Positions 8,521 to 17,219 of a DNA stretch of 64,000 nucleotides are shown one piece after another. The position numbers were made by a program, and so were the translations under genes. The notes under the pieces are model-generated. The model was not told where the DNA came from and searched no databases. It worked only from the letters and a program-made list of their open reading frames with translations. Within the stretch, counting starts at the first letter, position 1; the number at the start of each line of letters is the position of its first letter. Source of the stretch: Phycisphaeraceae bacterium (GTDB lineage Bacteria > Planctomycetota > Phycisphaerae > Phycisphaerales > UBA1924); the NCBI GenBank assembly GCA_019454185.1, contig CP075368.1:2211649-2275648 (forward strand), written 5' to 3'.

Positions 8521-10326
8521 TCAGTGTGCTTTGGCGCCAGGGGGAAGCGGATCGGCGAGGGGATAGTCCTTCGGATCGCAGTGCGGGGGCACCACGTCGT
8601 CAAAGGCGTAGGGACCATGCTTGGCGATCGGCTCGTGGTGGAAGTTGTGGGTTGTGGGCGGACTGTCGGCCTCCCACTCGAAGGTGAGGCCGCCCCATGG
8701 ATTGGCGGGCGCCTTCTTGCCGGCGAAGAGCGAGCCGACCAGCACGGCGAGGTGGACGAGGAAGCCGATCAGCAGGATCGCGGCACCGATCGAGGAGATC
8801 TGGTGGAGGGTCTGGAACTCGTCGGGGTATGAGGCATACCGACGGGGCATGCCGCGTGTGCCGAGGAAGAACTGGGTGAAGAACGTCGTGTTGAAGCCGA
8901 TGAAGACGAGGACGCAGGCGAACATGGACCAGCGTTCGTTGTACATGCGTCCGAACATCTTGGGCCACCAGTGGTGGATGCCGGCGAGGAAGGCGATGAC
9001 CGTGCCGCCCATCATGACGTAGTGGAAGTGGGCTACGACGAAGTAAGAGTCGTGGAGGTGGAGGTCGGTGGCGAGGGCGCCGAGGGGGAGCCCTGTCAGG
9101 CCGCCGATCGAGAAGGTGAAGAGGAAGAAGAGCGTGTAGAGCATCGGCGTGTTGATCTGGATGGATCCCTTGTAGAGCGTGCCGATCCAGTTGAAGACCT
9201 TGACGGCGGTGGGGATCGCGACGAGGAAGGTGAGAGCCGAGAAGATCGTCGCGGCCAGTTCACCCTCGGACGTGAAGAGGTGATGGCCCCAGACGAGGAA
9301 GGAGATCGCGGCGATGGAGAGAGAGGAGAAAGCGATGGCCTTGTAGCCGAAGATCTGCTTGCGGCTGTGGACCGCGATGCACTCGGAGATGATGCCCATG
9401 CCCGGGAGGATCATCACATAGACAACGGGGTGGGAGTAGAACCAGAAGAAGTGCTGGAAGAGGACGGGATCGCCGCCGAGGGCTGGGTCGAAGATGCCGA
9501 CGTGGAAGAGCCGCTCAAAGACCAGAAGCAGGAGCGTGATGCCGATGACGGGTGTCGCGAGGACCTGGATGATGGAGGTTGAGTACATGGCCCAGACGAA
9601 GAGGGGCAGGTCGAACCAGCCAAGCCCCGGGGCGCGGAGCTTGTGGACGGTGACGATGAAGTTCAGGCCGGTGAAGATGGAGGAGAAGCCGAGGATGAAC
9701 GCCGCGAGGATCATGAAGACCACGCGCCAGTGACCTGGGTCGGCGTGCGAGGATGAATAGGGCGTGTAGAAGGTCCAGCCGGTGTCGACGCCTCCCATCA
9801 CGATCGCGAGGATGCCGAATATCGAGCCAAAGACGTAGACGTACCACGAGGCGAGGTTCAATCGCGGGAAGGCGACGTCCTTGGCACCGAGCATGAGCGG
9901 GAGGAGGAAGTTGCCGAGCGAGGCGGGGATGCCGGGGACGATGAACATGAAGACCATGACCGCGCCGTGCAGGGTCATGACGCGGTTGTAGATGTTGTCG
10001 GCCTGAGCGACGCTCATGTCCTTCTGACCGAAGAGCGTGGCCAAGTCGGTGCCGGTTGCCTTTCCGGCCATCTCGCCGACGGTCTGGATGCGCACGGGCT
10101 GGAAGAGTTCGTAGCGGATCAGCATGGCGGCGATGCCGCCGATGAAGAACATCGTCAGGACCGCGACGAGGTACATGACGCCGATCTTCTTGTGGTCGAT
10201 GGTGGTCGCCCAATCGATGATCGTGGAGACCATGCCGCCCTTGCGGTCGAGGTAACTCCCGTCATGGTGGTCGTGCCCGCCGTGGGAGCCGTGTGCGCCT
10301 GGAATTTCGCCGTGGAGTGTGGTCAT
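8521..10326 (-). CDS. ctaD: Cytochrome c oxidase subunit I, A2-type heme-copper oxidase
   Basis: A 601-residue, 12-helix catalytic subunit that reduces oxygen and pumps protons. A His-rich N-terminus leads to [10 protein letters not shown]. The low-spin heme His is in [14 protein letters not shown]. The CuB/Tyr region reads [19 protein letters not shown], and the next CuB His pair is WGHHLFTSE. The high-spin and low-spin heme ligands follow in [12 protein letters not shown]. The YSHPxVY form, rather than the GHPEVY of mitochondrial-type oxidases, places it in the A2 subfamily, where the D-channel Glu is replaced by Tyr-Ser. The C-terminal 100 residues are hydrophilic. It lies between ctaC (87 bases) and ctaE. 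Confidence 0.97.
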   Translation of the reverse strand: MTTLHGEIPGAHGSHGGHDHHDGSYLDRKGGMVSTIIDWATTIDHKKIGVMYLVAVLTMFFIGGIAAMLIRYELFQPVRIQTVGEMAGKATGTDLATLFGQKDMSVAQADNIYNRVMTLHGAVMVFMFIVPGIPASLGNFLLPLMLGAKDVAFPRLNLASWYVYVFGSIFGILAIVMGGVDTGWTFYTPYSSSHADPGHWRVVFMILAAFILGFSSIFTGLNFIVTVHKLRAPGLGWFDLPLFVWAMYSTSIIQVLATPVIGITLLLLVFERLFHVGIFDPALGGDPVLFQHFFWFYSHPVVYVMILPGMGIISECIAVHSRKQIFGYKAIAFSSLSIAAISFLVWGHHLFTSEGELAATIFSALTFLVAIPTAVKVFNWIGTLYKGSIQINTPMLYTLFFLFTFSIGGLTGLPLGALATDLHLHDSYFVVAHFHYVMMGGTVIAFLAGIHHWWPKMFGRMYNERWSMFACVLVFIGFNTTFFTQFFLGTRGMPRRYASYPDEFQTLHQISSIGAAILLIGFLVHLAVLVGSLFAGKKAPANPWGGLTFEWEADSPPTTHNFHHEPIAKHGPYAFDDVVPPHCDPKDYPLADPLPPGAKAH

Positions 10327-10413
10327 GGCTTTCGCCTCTGCTGGCTCGCCTCGGATGATGCCGGGGCGTCTGTGTTCATGGATCGATCAAAGTCATGGAT
10401 GTGTGGGAGAGGA

Positions 10414-11502
10414 TCAGTTCGATTCGGCAGATTCCCCGTACCCGGCTCCGGGTCCTGGCGGGTTGTCGCCGAGGGATTCGATGTATGCGATGAGGGCATC
10501 GAGTTCGCGGTCGTTCAACTGGCCCTGGTAGGAGACCATCTGGTTGGGGTAGCCCTTGACGATCTTCGCGCCGGGGACGAGGATGGATTCTCTGATGTAG
10601 TTCGGATCGACGACGGCCTTCCCGCCGCCTTCCATCTCGTGCTCTTTGCCCCAGATGCCCTTCCAGGTTGGGCCGGTGTTGCGCGAGCCGTCGACGGAGT
10701 GGCACGCGCTGCAGCCCTTGGTTGTGTAGAGGACCTTGCCGACAGCGGCGAGCCCATCTCCCCAGGGGATCGCCCAGCTGTTGATCTTGGCGCGGTACTC
10801 GGGCTCAGGGAGGACGCGGATGATCGCGTACATCTCAGAGTGGAGGTCGCCGCAGTACTCGGCGCAGTAGACGACGTGGTCGCCGGGCTCATCCGCCTGG
10901 AACCAGTATGAGGTGTAACGGTTCGGGAAGATATCGAACTTGGAACGGAAGTCGGGGACCCAGAAGGAATGGATGACGTCCATGCTGCTCATGCGGAGCT
11001 GGACGGGCTTGCCCGCGGGGACGACGAAGATGGGTGCTTCCTGGGCGGATGTGACCTGATTCCCCTGGGCATCCGTGTAGACGAATCGCATGGACTCAGG
11101 GCTTTCTGCGCCGTTGGGGTAGGTCATGCGCCACGCCCACTTCTGGGCCTTGAGGTTGATGACCTCGGCGTTGGCGGGCGCGACGATGGCGTCGGCATAG
11201 CCCCAAAAGCCCTTGAAGAAGATATAGACGAGGAAGACAGTCGGCACGACAGTCCATGCGATCTCGAGAGGCGTGTTGTGGGCGGGGCTGCGCGTCAGCT
11301 TCTTGCCGGGCCGACGCTGGTACTTCACGACGAAGTAGAACGTCAGTCCCATCAGGAAGACGAACCACGCCACGGAGAGCCAGAAGGTGTACATGAACAG
11401 CTCGTCACCGATTCGGGCGACGGCGCTGGAGCTCTTGGCGGGAGACCCGAACCAGAGCCAGTGCCAGAAACCATCGGCGAGCGTAGTTGTGATCGGATTC
11501 AT
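10414..11502 (-). CDS. ctaC: Cytochrome c oxidase subunit II with fused cytochrome c (caa3-type)
   Basis: A 362-residue protein. Two transmembrane helices lie near residues 30-60 and 85-110 (SVAWFVFLMGLTFYFVVKY and TVVPTVFLVYIFFKGFW). The cupredoxin domain carries the CuA site: VIHSFWVPDF supplies the first His and CAEYCGDLHSEM the two Cys, Glu, His and Met. A cytochrome c domain follows from about residue 260, with heme motif CSACH and a likely Met ligand in GYPNQMVSYQG. The fused heme makes it a caa3 oxidase, accepting electrons directly from the ACIII mono- or pentaheme subunit. Its start overlaps the sco stop by 4 bases. Confidence 0.97.
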   Translation of the reverse strand: MNPITTTLADGFWHWLWFGSPAKSSSAVARIGDELFMYTFWLSVAWFVFLMGLTFYFVVKYQRRPGKKLTRSPAHNTPLEIAWTVVPTVFLVYIFFKGFWGYADAIVAPANAEVINLKAQKWAWRMTYPNGAESPESMRFVYTDAQGNQVTSAQEAPIFVVPAGKPVQLRMSSMDVIHSFWVPDFRSKFDIFPNRYTSYWFQADEPGDHVVYCAEYCGDLHSEMYAIIRVLPEPEYRAKINSWAIPWGDGLAAVGKVLYTTKGCSACHSVDGSRNTGPTWKGIWGKEHEMEGGGKAVVDPNYIRESILVPGAKIVKGYPNQMVSYQGQLNDRELDALIAYIESLGDNPPGPGAGYGESAESN

Positions 11503-12431
11503 CGTGACGCTCCAGCGATTGACGCGCGAGAGGGCTGAGCTGCGGCATCGCCCGATCGATTGACCGTGGCGCGGCGCCGACGCAGGCGCTCATGAACGAA
11601 CAGACCTGCCACCAGCCCCCCCACCGCGAGGACGGACAAGCCGCCACCGATGCGCATGAGGGCCATGGCCTGAAGGGTGTACGCCCCTGCAGAGGGGTCG
11701 TAGCGGTAACACTTGTGGATCATCCAGTCGCCGAGAGTCTTGGCGATCTTGCCCTCGCTGGCTTCGAGGAGGGCGAGCTTAAGGTCCCGCGGCGTGTAGT
11801 TGAATCCATGGATGTAGCGGGCGACGCGCCCGTCTGCAGTCAGCACCATGAAGACCGTAGGATGCGCGAACTCGCCGTTGGGCATGCGGCTGTAGTGGAA
11901 GCCCACGGAATCGGCGAGTGGACGGACCTGTGCCGAAGAACCGGTGAAGAAGCCCCAACCGGCCTCGACCTCGGGCGTGACGCCACGGTCATAGCCGACA
12001 AGCGCCGTTGATCGCCACTTGGCGGCATCGGCCGGCCCCTCGGTCGGATCGAAGGAGACGACCATGACGTTGAAATCGGACCCGACGGTGTAGTCGTCGA
12101 GCGCGTCGATCGCGTCGGCGAGCCGATTCATCACGAGCGAGCAGACGATCGGGCAATCGAAGTAGATCAGCGCGAGAACAACGGGCTTGTGACCCTGGTT
12201 GAAATACTTGCTGATCTGGTGGGGCTTGCCGTCCCAGCCGTCGAGAACGTGCTCCATCGAGATCGTTTCGCCGAGTTTCTCGATCACGCCCGCACCCTGC
12301 GCGACCTCCGGCTCCTCGGGCAGAAGCAGCTGAGCGTGGACGCGACCGGCCCCGACGAGGCACGCGACGACAGCAGAGACGAGCCACGCGGCTCGGCTCA
12401 GGCGTCGGAGATGTGCATGGGGGCGGTTCAT
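11499..12431 (-). CDS. SCO1/SenC-family copper chaperone
   Basis: A 310-residue exported, membrane-anchored protein that delivers copper to the CuA site of subunit II. A signal or anchor lies near residues 12-34 (AAWLVSAVVACLVGAGRVHA). The thioredoxin-like domain has the copper motif FDCPIVCSLVMNRL (CxxxC) and the distant His in FAHPTVFMVLTADG. A second helix near residues 260-285 (LSVLAVGGLVAGLFVHERL) precedes a basic tail, which is longer than in many Sco proteins. I chose the ATG at 12431 because it opens directly onto the signal sequence; the longer frame overlaps the preceding gene. The 4-base overlap with ctaC fits its role in assembling CuA. Confidence 0.93.
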   Translation of the reverse strand: MNRPHAHLRRLSRAAWLVSAVVACLVGAGRVHAQLLLPEEPEVAQGAGVIEKLGETISMEHVLDGWDGKPHQISKYFNQGHKPVVLALIYFDCPIVCSLVMNRLADAIDALDDYTVGSDFNVMVVSFDPTEGPADAAKWRSTALVGYDRGVTPEVEAGWGFFTGSSAQVRPLADSVGFHYSRMPNGEFAHPTVFMVLTADGRVARYIHGFNYTPRDLKLALLEASEGKIAKTLGDWMIHKCYRYDPSAGAYTLQAMALMRIGGGLSVLAVGGLVAGLFVHERLRRRRATVNRSGDAAAQPSRASIAGASR

Positions 12432-12496
12432 TCGATGCTTGAGTTCGATGCGACGACGGATTGCGATTCGAGAGAGCGTGCTGGGAACGTGACGGA

Positions 12497-12886
12497 TCAG
12501 TTGCGATTCGCGGCGTAGTCCTGAACGACCTGATCGATGGCCTTTGTGATCGGGATGCGGACGGCCCCCGCGGCGGGATCGGACCACCCGTAGCCGCTGA
12601 GCGAGGCCTCGGACTGGGCCCGATAGGCCCGGTACTCCTCGGAGAGGACTGTGGTCTCTTTCTTGATCTGGCGTTGGTGGGTCATGTAGGAGAAGAAGTA
12701 GAGCGCGCTCAGAAGAACGGTCAGAACGACCGTGATGACGAAGCCACCGGTGACGATGGCGAGGATCGCGGGATTGGCCTTCGCGCCGTGCTCGCGCTGG
12801 GGCGCGCCCTCGGCCACGGTGTGGGTGTGCCACTCGTCGGGCTTCGCGTGCTCGTGCGGGAGTTGCTGTGGCTTGTCGTGAGACAT
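12497..12886 (-). CDS. Unknown single-helix protein in the ACIII-oxidase operon
   Basis: A 129-residue protein with a His- and Glu-rich cytoplasmic N-terminus (HEHAKPDEWHTHTVAEGAP). One transmembrane helix spans about residues 42-66 (ILAIVTGGFVITVVLTVLLS), ahead of a short soluble C-terminal region ending near ITKAIDQVVQDYAANRN. It lies between actF (28 bases) and sco (65 bases) in the same direction. ACIII complexes of some bacteria contain small single-helix subunits (for example ActG). The position fits such a subunit, but I see no diagnostic motif and do not assign it. A cytochrome oxidase assembly role is the alternative. Confidence 0.75.
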   Translation of the reverse strand: MSHDKPQQLPHEHAKPDEWHTHTVAEGAPQREHGAKANPAILAIVTGGFVITVVLTVLLSALYFFSYMTHQRQIKKETTVLSEEYRAYRAQSEASLSGYGWSDPAAGAVRIPITKAIDQVVQDYAANRN

Positions 12887-12914
12887 GGCGTGCAGGTCCT
12901 TTGGATCTGAATCG

Positions 12915-14219
12915 TCAGACGTAGTTCTTGTGCGCGAGGGCCTCGTCCTGGCGGGGATCGTTCAGCGGGATGAGAACACCCGAGGCGACCTTTCTGACCA
13001 GAAGCCCGGCGTAGATGGCGACGATGCCGGAAATGGCGACGATGTCGAGCCAGACGGCGACGCCGCTGGCGGAGGTATCGGCCGGAGCGTTCGCGTAGAC
13101 CATGGGGCGGACGATCCAGAAGACGTCGAGGACGTGCATCAGGAGCATCCAGAGGCCGACGCCCGCGAGCGCGAGAGAAGACTGCTTGACCTTGCGGAGC
13201 ATCAAGATGAGGAAGGGGACAACGAAGTGTCCGAAGCAGAGGAGCGCGGAGAGAACTTCCCAGCCGCCCTCGCGACGGTGCAGGTAGTAGGCGGTTTCCT
13301 CGGGGATGTTGCTGTACCAGATGAGGAAGTACTGGCTGAAGGCGATGTACGCCCAGAAGACGGAGAACGAGAACATGAGCTTGCCGAGGTCGTGCGAGTG
13401 CTCCTGCGTGACGACGCCGGTGAGGCGGCCCATGGTGCGGAGCACGGCGATGACGATGGCCATGAGGGCGACGGAGCTGAACGCGCAGCCGGCGAAGATG
13501 TAGACCGGCCACATGGTGCTGAAGAAGCGGAAGTCGAGCGACATCAGCCAGTCGAACGAGGCGAACGCAACGGAGAGCGCGAAGGCGAACATGCCCCACG
13601 TGCACATGCGACGGGCCTTGACGGTCTCGGTCCGGTCGCCGGTGCGATCCTGTGCGACACTGTGAGACCAGAGACGCTGGCAGAGGAAGAGCCAGATCCC
13701 GATGTAGAGCAGCGAACGGATGACGAAGAACGGCTCGTTGAGGTACGCCGCCTTCTTCTGGAGCAGGTAATCGCCCTTTATGTCTGATCTCATCCACTGG
13801 ATCAGCTTCATGTCGTCGGGGAGGACGAGCTGAGCGATCAGGTAGGGGATGAGCAACGCGACGGCGAAGGGGAGCAGAGACATGATGTTCTCTGCCTGGC
13901 GACGGATCGTGACCGACCAGCCGGCGTTGATCAGGTGCTGGGACATCACGAAGAACATCGCGCCGAGCGACATCGCCATGACCGCCATCACACCCACGAG
14001 ATAGGACGCGAGGGCGTGCTTGGGTCCGTGGACAACCGCTCCCGCGACGGTGAGCGCGATGCAGACCGCGCCGACACCGAGGAGGATCGTTGAGACGCCC
14101 TTGCCCGCGCCCTCGGGGAGATAGATGTTCTCACGCGAGAGGAGGACCTTGGGGTCGGGTCCGTGATGGGCGTCATGGCCATGATGGTCGCCGTGACCGG
14201 CGACGGCGGCGTGGCTCAC
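12915..14219 (-). CDS. actF: Alternative complex III membrane subunit ActF
   Basis: A 434-residue protein with about ten hydrophobic helices and a His-rich N-terminus (AVAGHGDHHGHDAHHGPDPK). ActF is a NrfD-like relative of ActC and forms one of the two large membrane subunits of ACIII. Typical segments are LMSLDFRFFSTMWPVYIFAG and FSVFWAYIAFSQYFLIWYSN. The latter is very characteristic of ActF, as is IPEETAYYLHRREGGWE after it. The stop overlaps the actE start by 4 bases. ActF is thought to contribute to proton translocation rather than quinone binding; that is family knowledge. Confidence 0.93.
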   Translation of the reverse strand: MSHAAVAGHGDHHGHDAHHGPDPKVLLSRENIYLPEGAGKGVSTILLGVGAVCIALTVAGAVVHGPKHALASYLVGVMAVMAMSLGAMFFVMSQHLINAGWSVTIRRQAENIMSLLPFAVALLIPYLIAQLVLPDDMKLIQWMRSDIKGDYLLQKKAAYLNEPFFVIRSLLYIGIWLFLCQRLWSHSVAQDRTGDRTETVKARRMCTWGMFAFALSVAFASFDWLMSLDFRFFSTMWPVYIFAGCAFSSVALMAIVIAVLRTMGRLTGVVTQEHSHDLGKLMFSFSVFWAYIAFSQYFLIWYSNIPEETAYYLHRREGGWEVLSALLCFGHFVVPFLILMLRKVKQSSLALAGVGLWMLLMHVLDVFWIVRPMVYANAPADTSASGVAVWLDIVAISGIVAIYAGLLVRKVASGVLIPLNDPRQDEALAHKNYV

Positions 14220-15031
14220 TTGGCACCTCCGTTGGTCGCCGAGTGGCTGGTCGCGTCGGCGGTTGTGGCTGTCTGCCCTGCGCTTGCACGCTGGCGTTGA
14301 AGGATCTCACGCTCGGTTGTCGGAACATCGTCGAGCGTGGCGAGTCGGGCGTTCTGGAGAGCACGGAGATAGGCAACAACGGCCCACGCGTCCTGCTCGT
14401 TCAGGGCATGGGCGTATCCGGGCATCTTCTGCTTGCCATCGCCGCCTATGACGCCGTTGCGAACGACGTGGAAGAGGTAGCCGTCTTTACCGGTGTTCTC
14501 TGCGGCATCGCGGTACTTGGGATCGTGGAAATTGGCAACCGGGTAGGACCAGCGGGCGCCGACGGTTCCTTTGGCATCGCCCTCGTACCCGTGGCAGGCA
14601 GAGCAGTAGATATTGAAGCGTTCCATCCCTCGTTCGATCATGGCGCGCGAGGGAGCAACCGGGATGCGGGCGAGGTAAGCACCGCTCTCGTCGACGCCGC
14701 GGAAGAAGGCGTCGTCCTCGCGGAGAAGTGCGGCCCGCTGCGTCATGTATGTCTCGGCCCAGGGCTGGTCGGAGACCTGAGAGGTCCTGCCGAAGGCAAC
14801 GGTTCCGGGAACGGGGAGGCGCATGGTCCTTCCGTCGGCGAAGAACTCGCTCTTGCCCTGGGGCTTCCACTTCATCTGGTCGTCCAGATCTGGGAAGAAC
14901 TGGCGCGGCGTGTTGTCGCTTCGCTCTCCCCGGCATCCGCTGAGGGGGGCGATCGTTCCCATGGCGAGCGCGAGCCCGAGCGAGATCGCTCTGAGCGGGC
15001 GCCGGAGGGTGGTGTGTTGTGTCGTGGTCAT
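14216..15031 (-). CDS. actE: Alternative complex III monoheme cytochrome c subunit ActE
   Basis: A 271-residue lipoprotein. The signal peptide ends in the lipobox PLSGC near residue 33. A conserved stretch around LPVPGTVAFG precedes one heme motif, FNIYCSACHGYEG, near residue 145. A likely Met ligand lies in GKQKMPGYAHALNEQD. The C-terminal 50 residues are Thr/Ala-rich and low in complexity. ActE is the monoheme subunit that passes electrons out of ACIII, here probably to the fused cytochrome c of ctaC. Its stop overlaps the start of actF in a coupled arrangement, and actD ends 36 bases upstream. Confidence 0.93.
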   Translation of the reverse strand: MTTTQHTTLRRPLRAISLGLALAMGTIAPLSGCRGERSDNTPRQFFPDLDDQMKWKPQGKSEFFADGRTMRLPVPGTVAFGRTSQVSDQPWAETYMTQRAALLREDDAFFRGVDESGAYLARIPVAPSRAMIERGMERFNIYCSACHGYEGDAKGTVGARWSYPVANFHDPKYRDAAENTGKDGYLFHVVRNGVIGGDGKQKMPGYAHALNEQDAWAVVAYLRALQNARLATLDDVPTTEREILQRQRASAGQTATTADATSHSATNGGAK

Positions 15032-15067
15032 GCGTGTTCGCCGTGGTCGTGCGAGGGAATGGATCGA

Positions 15068-15685
15068 TCAGGACTCAACGAGTTCGATGCCCGTGCCGCC
15101 CGCGGACTCGAGGAGCGTCTTGACGGCATTGGGCTCGAACTTGGCATCGGATGCCTCAATGGCGATGAAGAAACCATCATCGCTGGACTTGAGGAAGCGT
15201 TTGCTGTTGAAAATGGGGTGGTGCCAACGGGGGAGCCCGTTGAGCGCGAGCATACCGATGAGCGTCGCGAAGGCGCAGTGCAGAATGCCGAGCTCGAAGG
15301 TGACGGGGGTGAAGGGTTCCCACGCGGTGAACGGCTTGCCCTGGACGACAATCTTGTAGTCGACGCTGATGAAGAGCTGGAGGAGGAAGCCGACCGCAGC
15401 ACCGCCGAGGCCGACAGAGCCGGCGATCAGCGGGAGGATGGTGCGTTTGATGCCCATCGCCTCTTCAAGACCGTGGATCGGGAACGGGGTGTGGACATCC
15501 CACCGCTTGTAACCGGCGTCGCGGACCTTCTCGGCGGCGTGGTAGACGTCGGCGGGTGTCGCGAACTGCGCGATGATCGCGTGAACCTCGGCACCGCTGG
15601 GGGTGACGAAGCGTCCGGGCTTGCGCTTCAGGAACGGGAAGTAGTCCGCGATGTCGTTGAGCGTAAAGGGAAGGGACAGGTTCAT
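15068..15685 (-). CDS. actD: Alternative complex III subunit ActD (DUF3341)
   Basis: A 205-residue DUF3341 protein. A soluble N-terminal domain of about 80 residues reads SGAEVHAIIAQFATPADVYH then GYKRWDVHTPFPIHGLEEAM, the family hallmark. Two transmembrane helices follow (LPLIAGSVGLGGAAVGFLLQ and VTFELGILHCAFATLIGMLA). A C-terminal segment resembles RFLKSSDDGFFIAIEASD. ActD is a peripheral and membrane subunit bridging ActB and ActC. It starts one base after the actC stop. Confidence 0.95.
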   Translation of the reverse strand: MNLSLPFTLNDIADYFPFLKRKPGRFVTPSGAEVHAIIAQFATPADVYHAAEKVRDAGYKRWDVHTPFPIHGLEEAMGIKRTILPLIAGSVGLGGAAVGFLLQLFISVDYKIVVQGKPFTAWEPFTPVTFELGILHCAFATLIGMLALNGLPRWHHPIFNSKRFLKSSDDGFFIAIEASDAKFEPNAVKTLLESAGGTGIELVES

Positions 15686-15686
15686 C

Positions 15687-17219
15687 TCAGTGGGCTCCCT
15701 TTCCGTGTGAGTCGCCGTGGTGGTGAGGGCTGGCTTCGGGCATCACGGCCTTGAGCTCGGCGATGGCGAACATGGGGAGGAAGCGTGTGAAGAGGAGGAA
15801 GAGCGTGAGGAAGAGGCCGCACGAGCCCACGAAGGTGAGGATGTCGACGAGCGTGGGGTGGAACATGTGCCACTCACCGGGGAGGAAGGCGCGGTGGAGC
15901 GAGGAGACGATGATGACGAATCGCTCGAACCACATGCCGATCGTGACGAAGACGGAGACGATGAAGATCACGAGCGGGCTCTGTCGGAACCTTCGGAACC
16001 AGAAGAGCTGGGGACTGATGACGTTGCAGGAGATCATCGTCCAGTAGGCCCACCAGTAGGGGCCGGTGGCGCGGTTGATAAAGACCTCCTTCTCGTAGTC
16101 GTTTGCGCCGTACCAGGCGATGAAGAACTCCATCGCGTAGGCGAAGCCGACCATGGAGCCGGTGAGGAGGAGGATCTTGGCCATGTTCTCGAGGTGACGG
16201 AGCGTGAGGAGGTTCTTCATCCCTGGGAAGAGCTCACGCGCGGGGATGAGGAGGAAGAGGACCATCGCAAAGCCGCCGAAGATCGCGCCCGCGACGAAGT
16301 AGGGCGGGAAGATGGTGGTGTGCCATCCGGGGAGGATGGAGGTGGCAAAGTCGAAGGAGACGATCGAGTGGACCGAGAGGACCAGTGGCGTTGAGATGCC
16401 GGCGAGGATGAGGTACGCGGCCTCGTAGCGGTGCCAGTGGCGTCCGCTGAATCGCCATCCGATCGAGAGCAGCCCGTAAACGAACGCGCGGATGCCGTCG
16501 CCCTTGAGGGCAGCGGGACCGCCGGCCTTCGCCTCACGCAGGCGACGATCCGCACGATCGCGGAGCGTGGCGAGGTCGGGAATCATGCCCATGTACCAGA
16601 AGAGGGCCGAGACTGTGGCGTAGGTCGAGACGGCGAAGACGTCCCAGAGGAGCGGTGATCGGAAGTTGGGCCAGATGTAGTTGTAGTTCGGGATCGGGAA
16701 GAGCATCCACGCCATCCACACGCGACCGACGTGGATGCCGGGGAAGATGCCCGCACAGATCACCGCGAAGATCGTCATCGCCTCGGCGGAGCGATTCACC
16801 GCGGTGCGCCACTTCTGCTTCAGCAGGCAGAGAATGGCGGAGATCAGGGTGCCGGCGTGGCCGATACCGATCCAGAAGACGAAGTTGGTGATGTCCCACG
16901 CCCAGTCGACCTGGTTCGTGAGTCCCCAGACGCCCACGCCCGTGATGATCAGGTAGCCGACCATCAGACCGATGAGCGATGCGACGCTCGCGGCCATGAG
17001 TGTGGCGGGGAGCCACCACTTGCCTGGTCCCTTCTCGGCGTAGCCGCAGACCGTCTCGGTGACATCGTTGAAGGACATGCCGCCGAGGACGAGTGGAGCT
17101 CGCACTGCGGGGTCATCGATCAGCGTGCCGTCACCGGTATCGGGATTGCCGATGAGTGCGCCGGCCTTGAGACCGGCGAGTCGCCTGGCGTTGGCTTCGT
17201 CAGGGTGCAGGGTGGTCAT
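15687..17219 (-). CDS. actC: Alternative complex III quinol-binding membrane subunit ActC (NrfD-like)
   Basis: A 510-residue protein with about ten helices. It is the NrfD/PsrC-type subunit expected to bind menaquinol at the periplasmic side and hand electrons to the Fe-S clusters of ActB. Landmarks are [60 protein letters not shown] and [20 protein letters not shown], all highly typical of ActC. The His-rich C-terminus ([14 protein letters not shown]) resembles the tails of several neighbours. The start overlaps the actB stop by 4 bases. Confidence 0.96.
   Translation of the reverse strand: MTTLHPDEANARRLAGLKAGALIGNPDTGDGTLIDDPAVRAPLVLGGMSFNDVTETVCGYAEKGPGKWWLPATLMAASVASLIGLMVGYLIITGVGVWGLTNQVDWAWDITNFVFWIGIGHAGTLISAILCLLKQKWRTAVNRSAEAMTIFAVICAGIFPGIHVGRVWMAWMLFPIPNYNYIWPNFRSPLLWDVFAVSTYATVSALFWYMGMIPDLATLRDRADRRLREAKAGGPAALKGDGIRAFVYGLLSIGWRFSGRHWHRYEAAYLILAGISTPLVLSVHSIVSFDFATSILPGWHTTIFPPYFVAGAIFGGFAMVLFLLIPARELFPGMKNLLTLRHLENMAKILLLTGSMVGFAYAMEFFIAWYGANDYEKEVFINRATGPYWWAYWTMISCNVISPQLFWFRRFRQSPLVIFIVSVFVTIGMWFERFVIIVSSLHRAFLPGEWHMFHPTLVDILTFVGSCGLFLTLFLLFTRFLPMFAIAELKAVMPEASPHHHGDSHGKGAH

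Noticed and set aside
14090..15754. A 554-residue open frame on the plus strand across actE and actD
   Set aside because: It lies entirely opposite ACIII genes with strong family motifs and itself has only Gly/Glu/Arg-rich composition.
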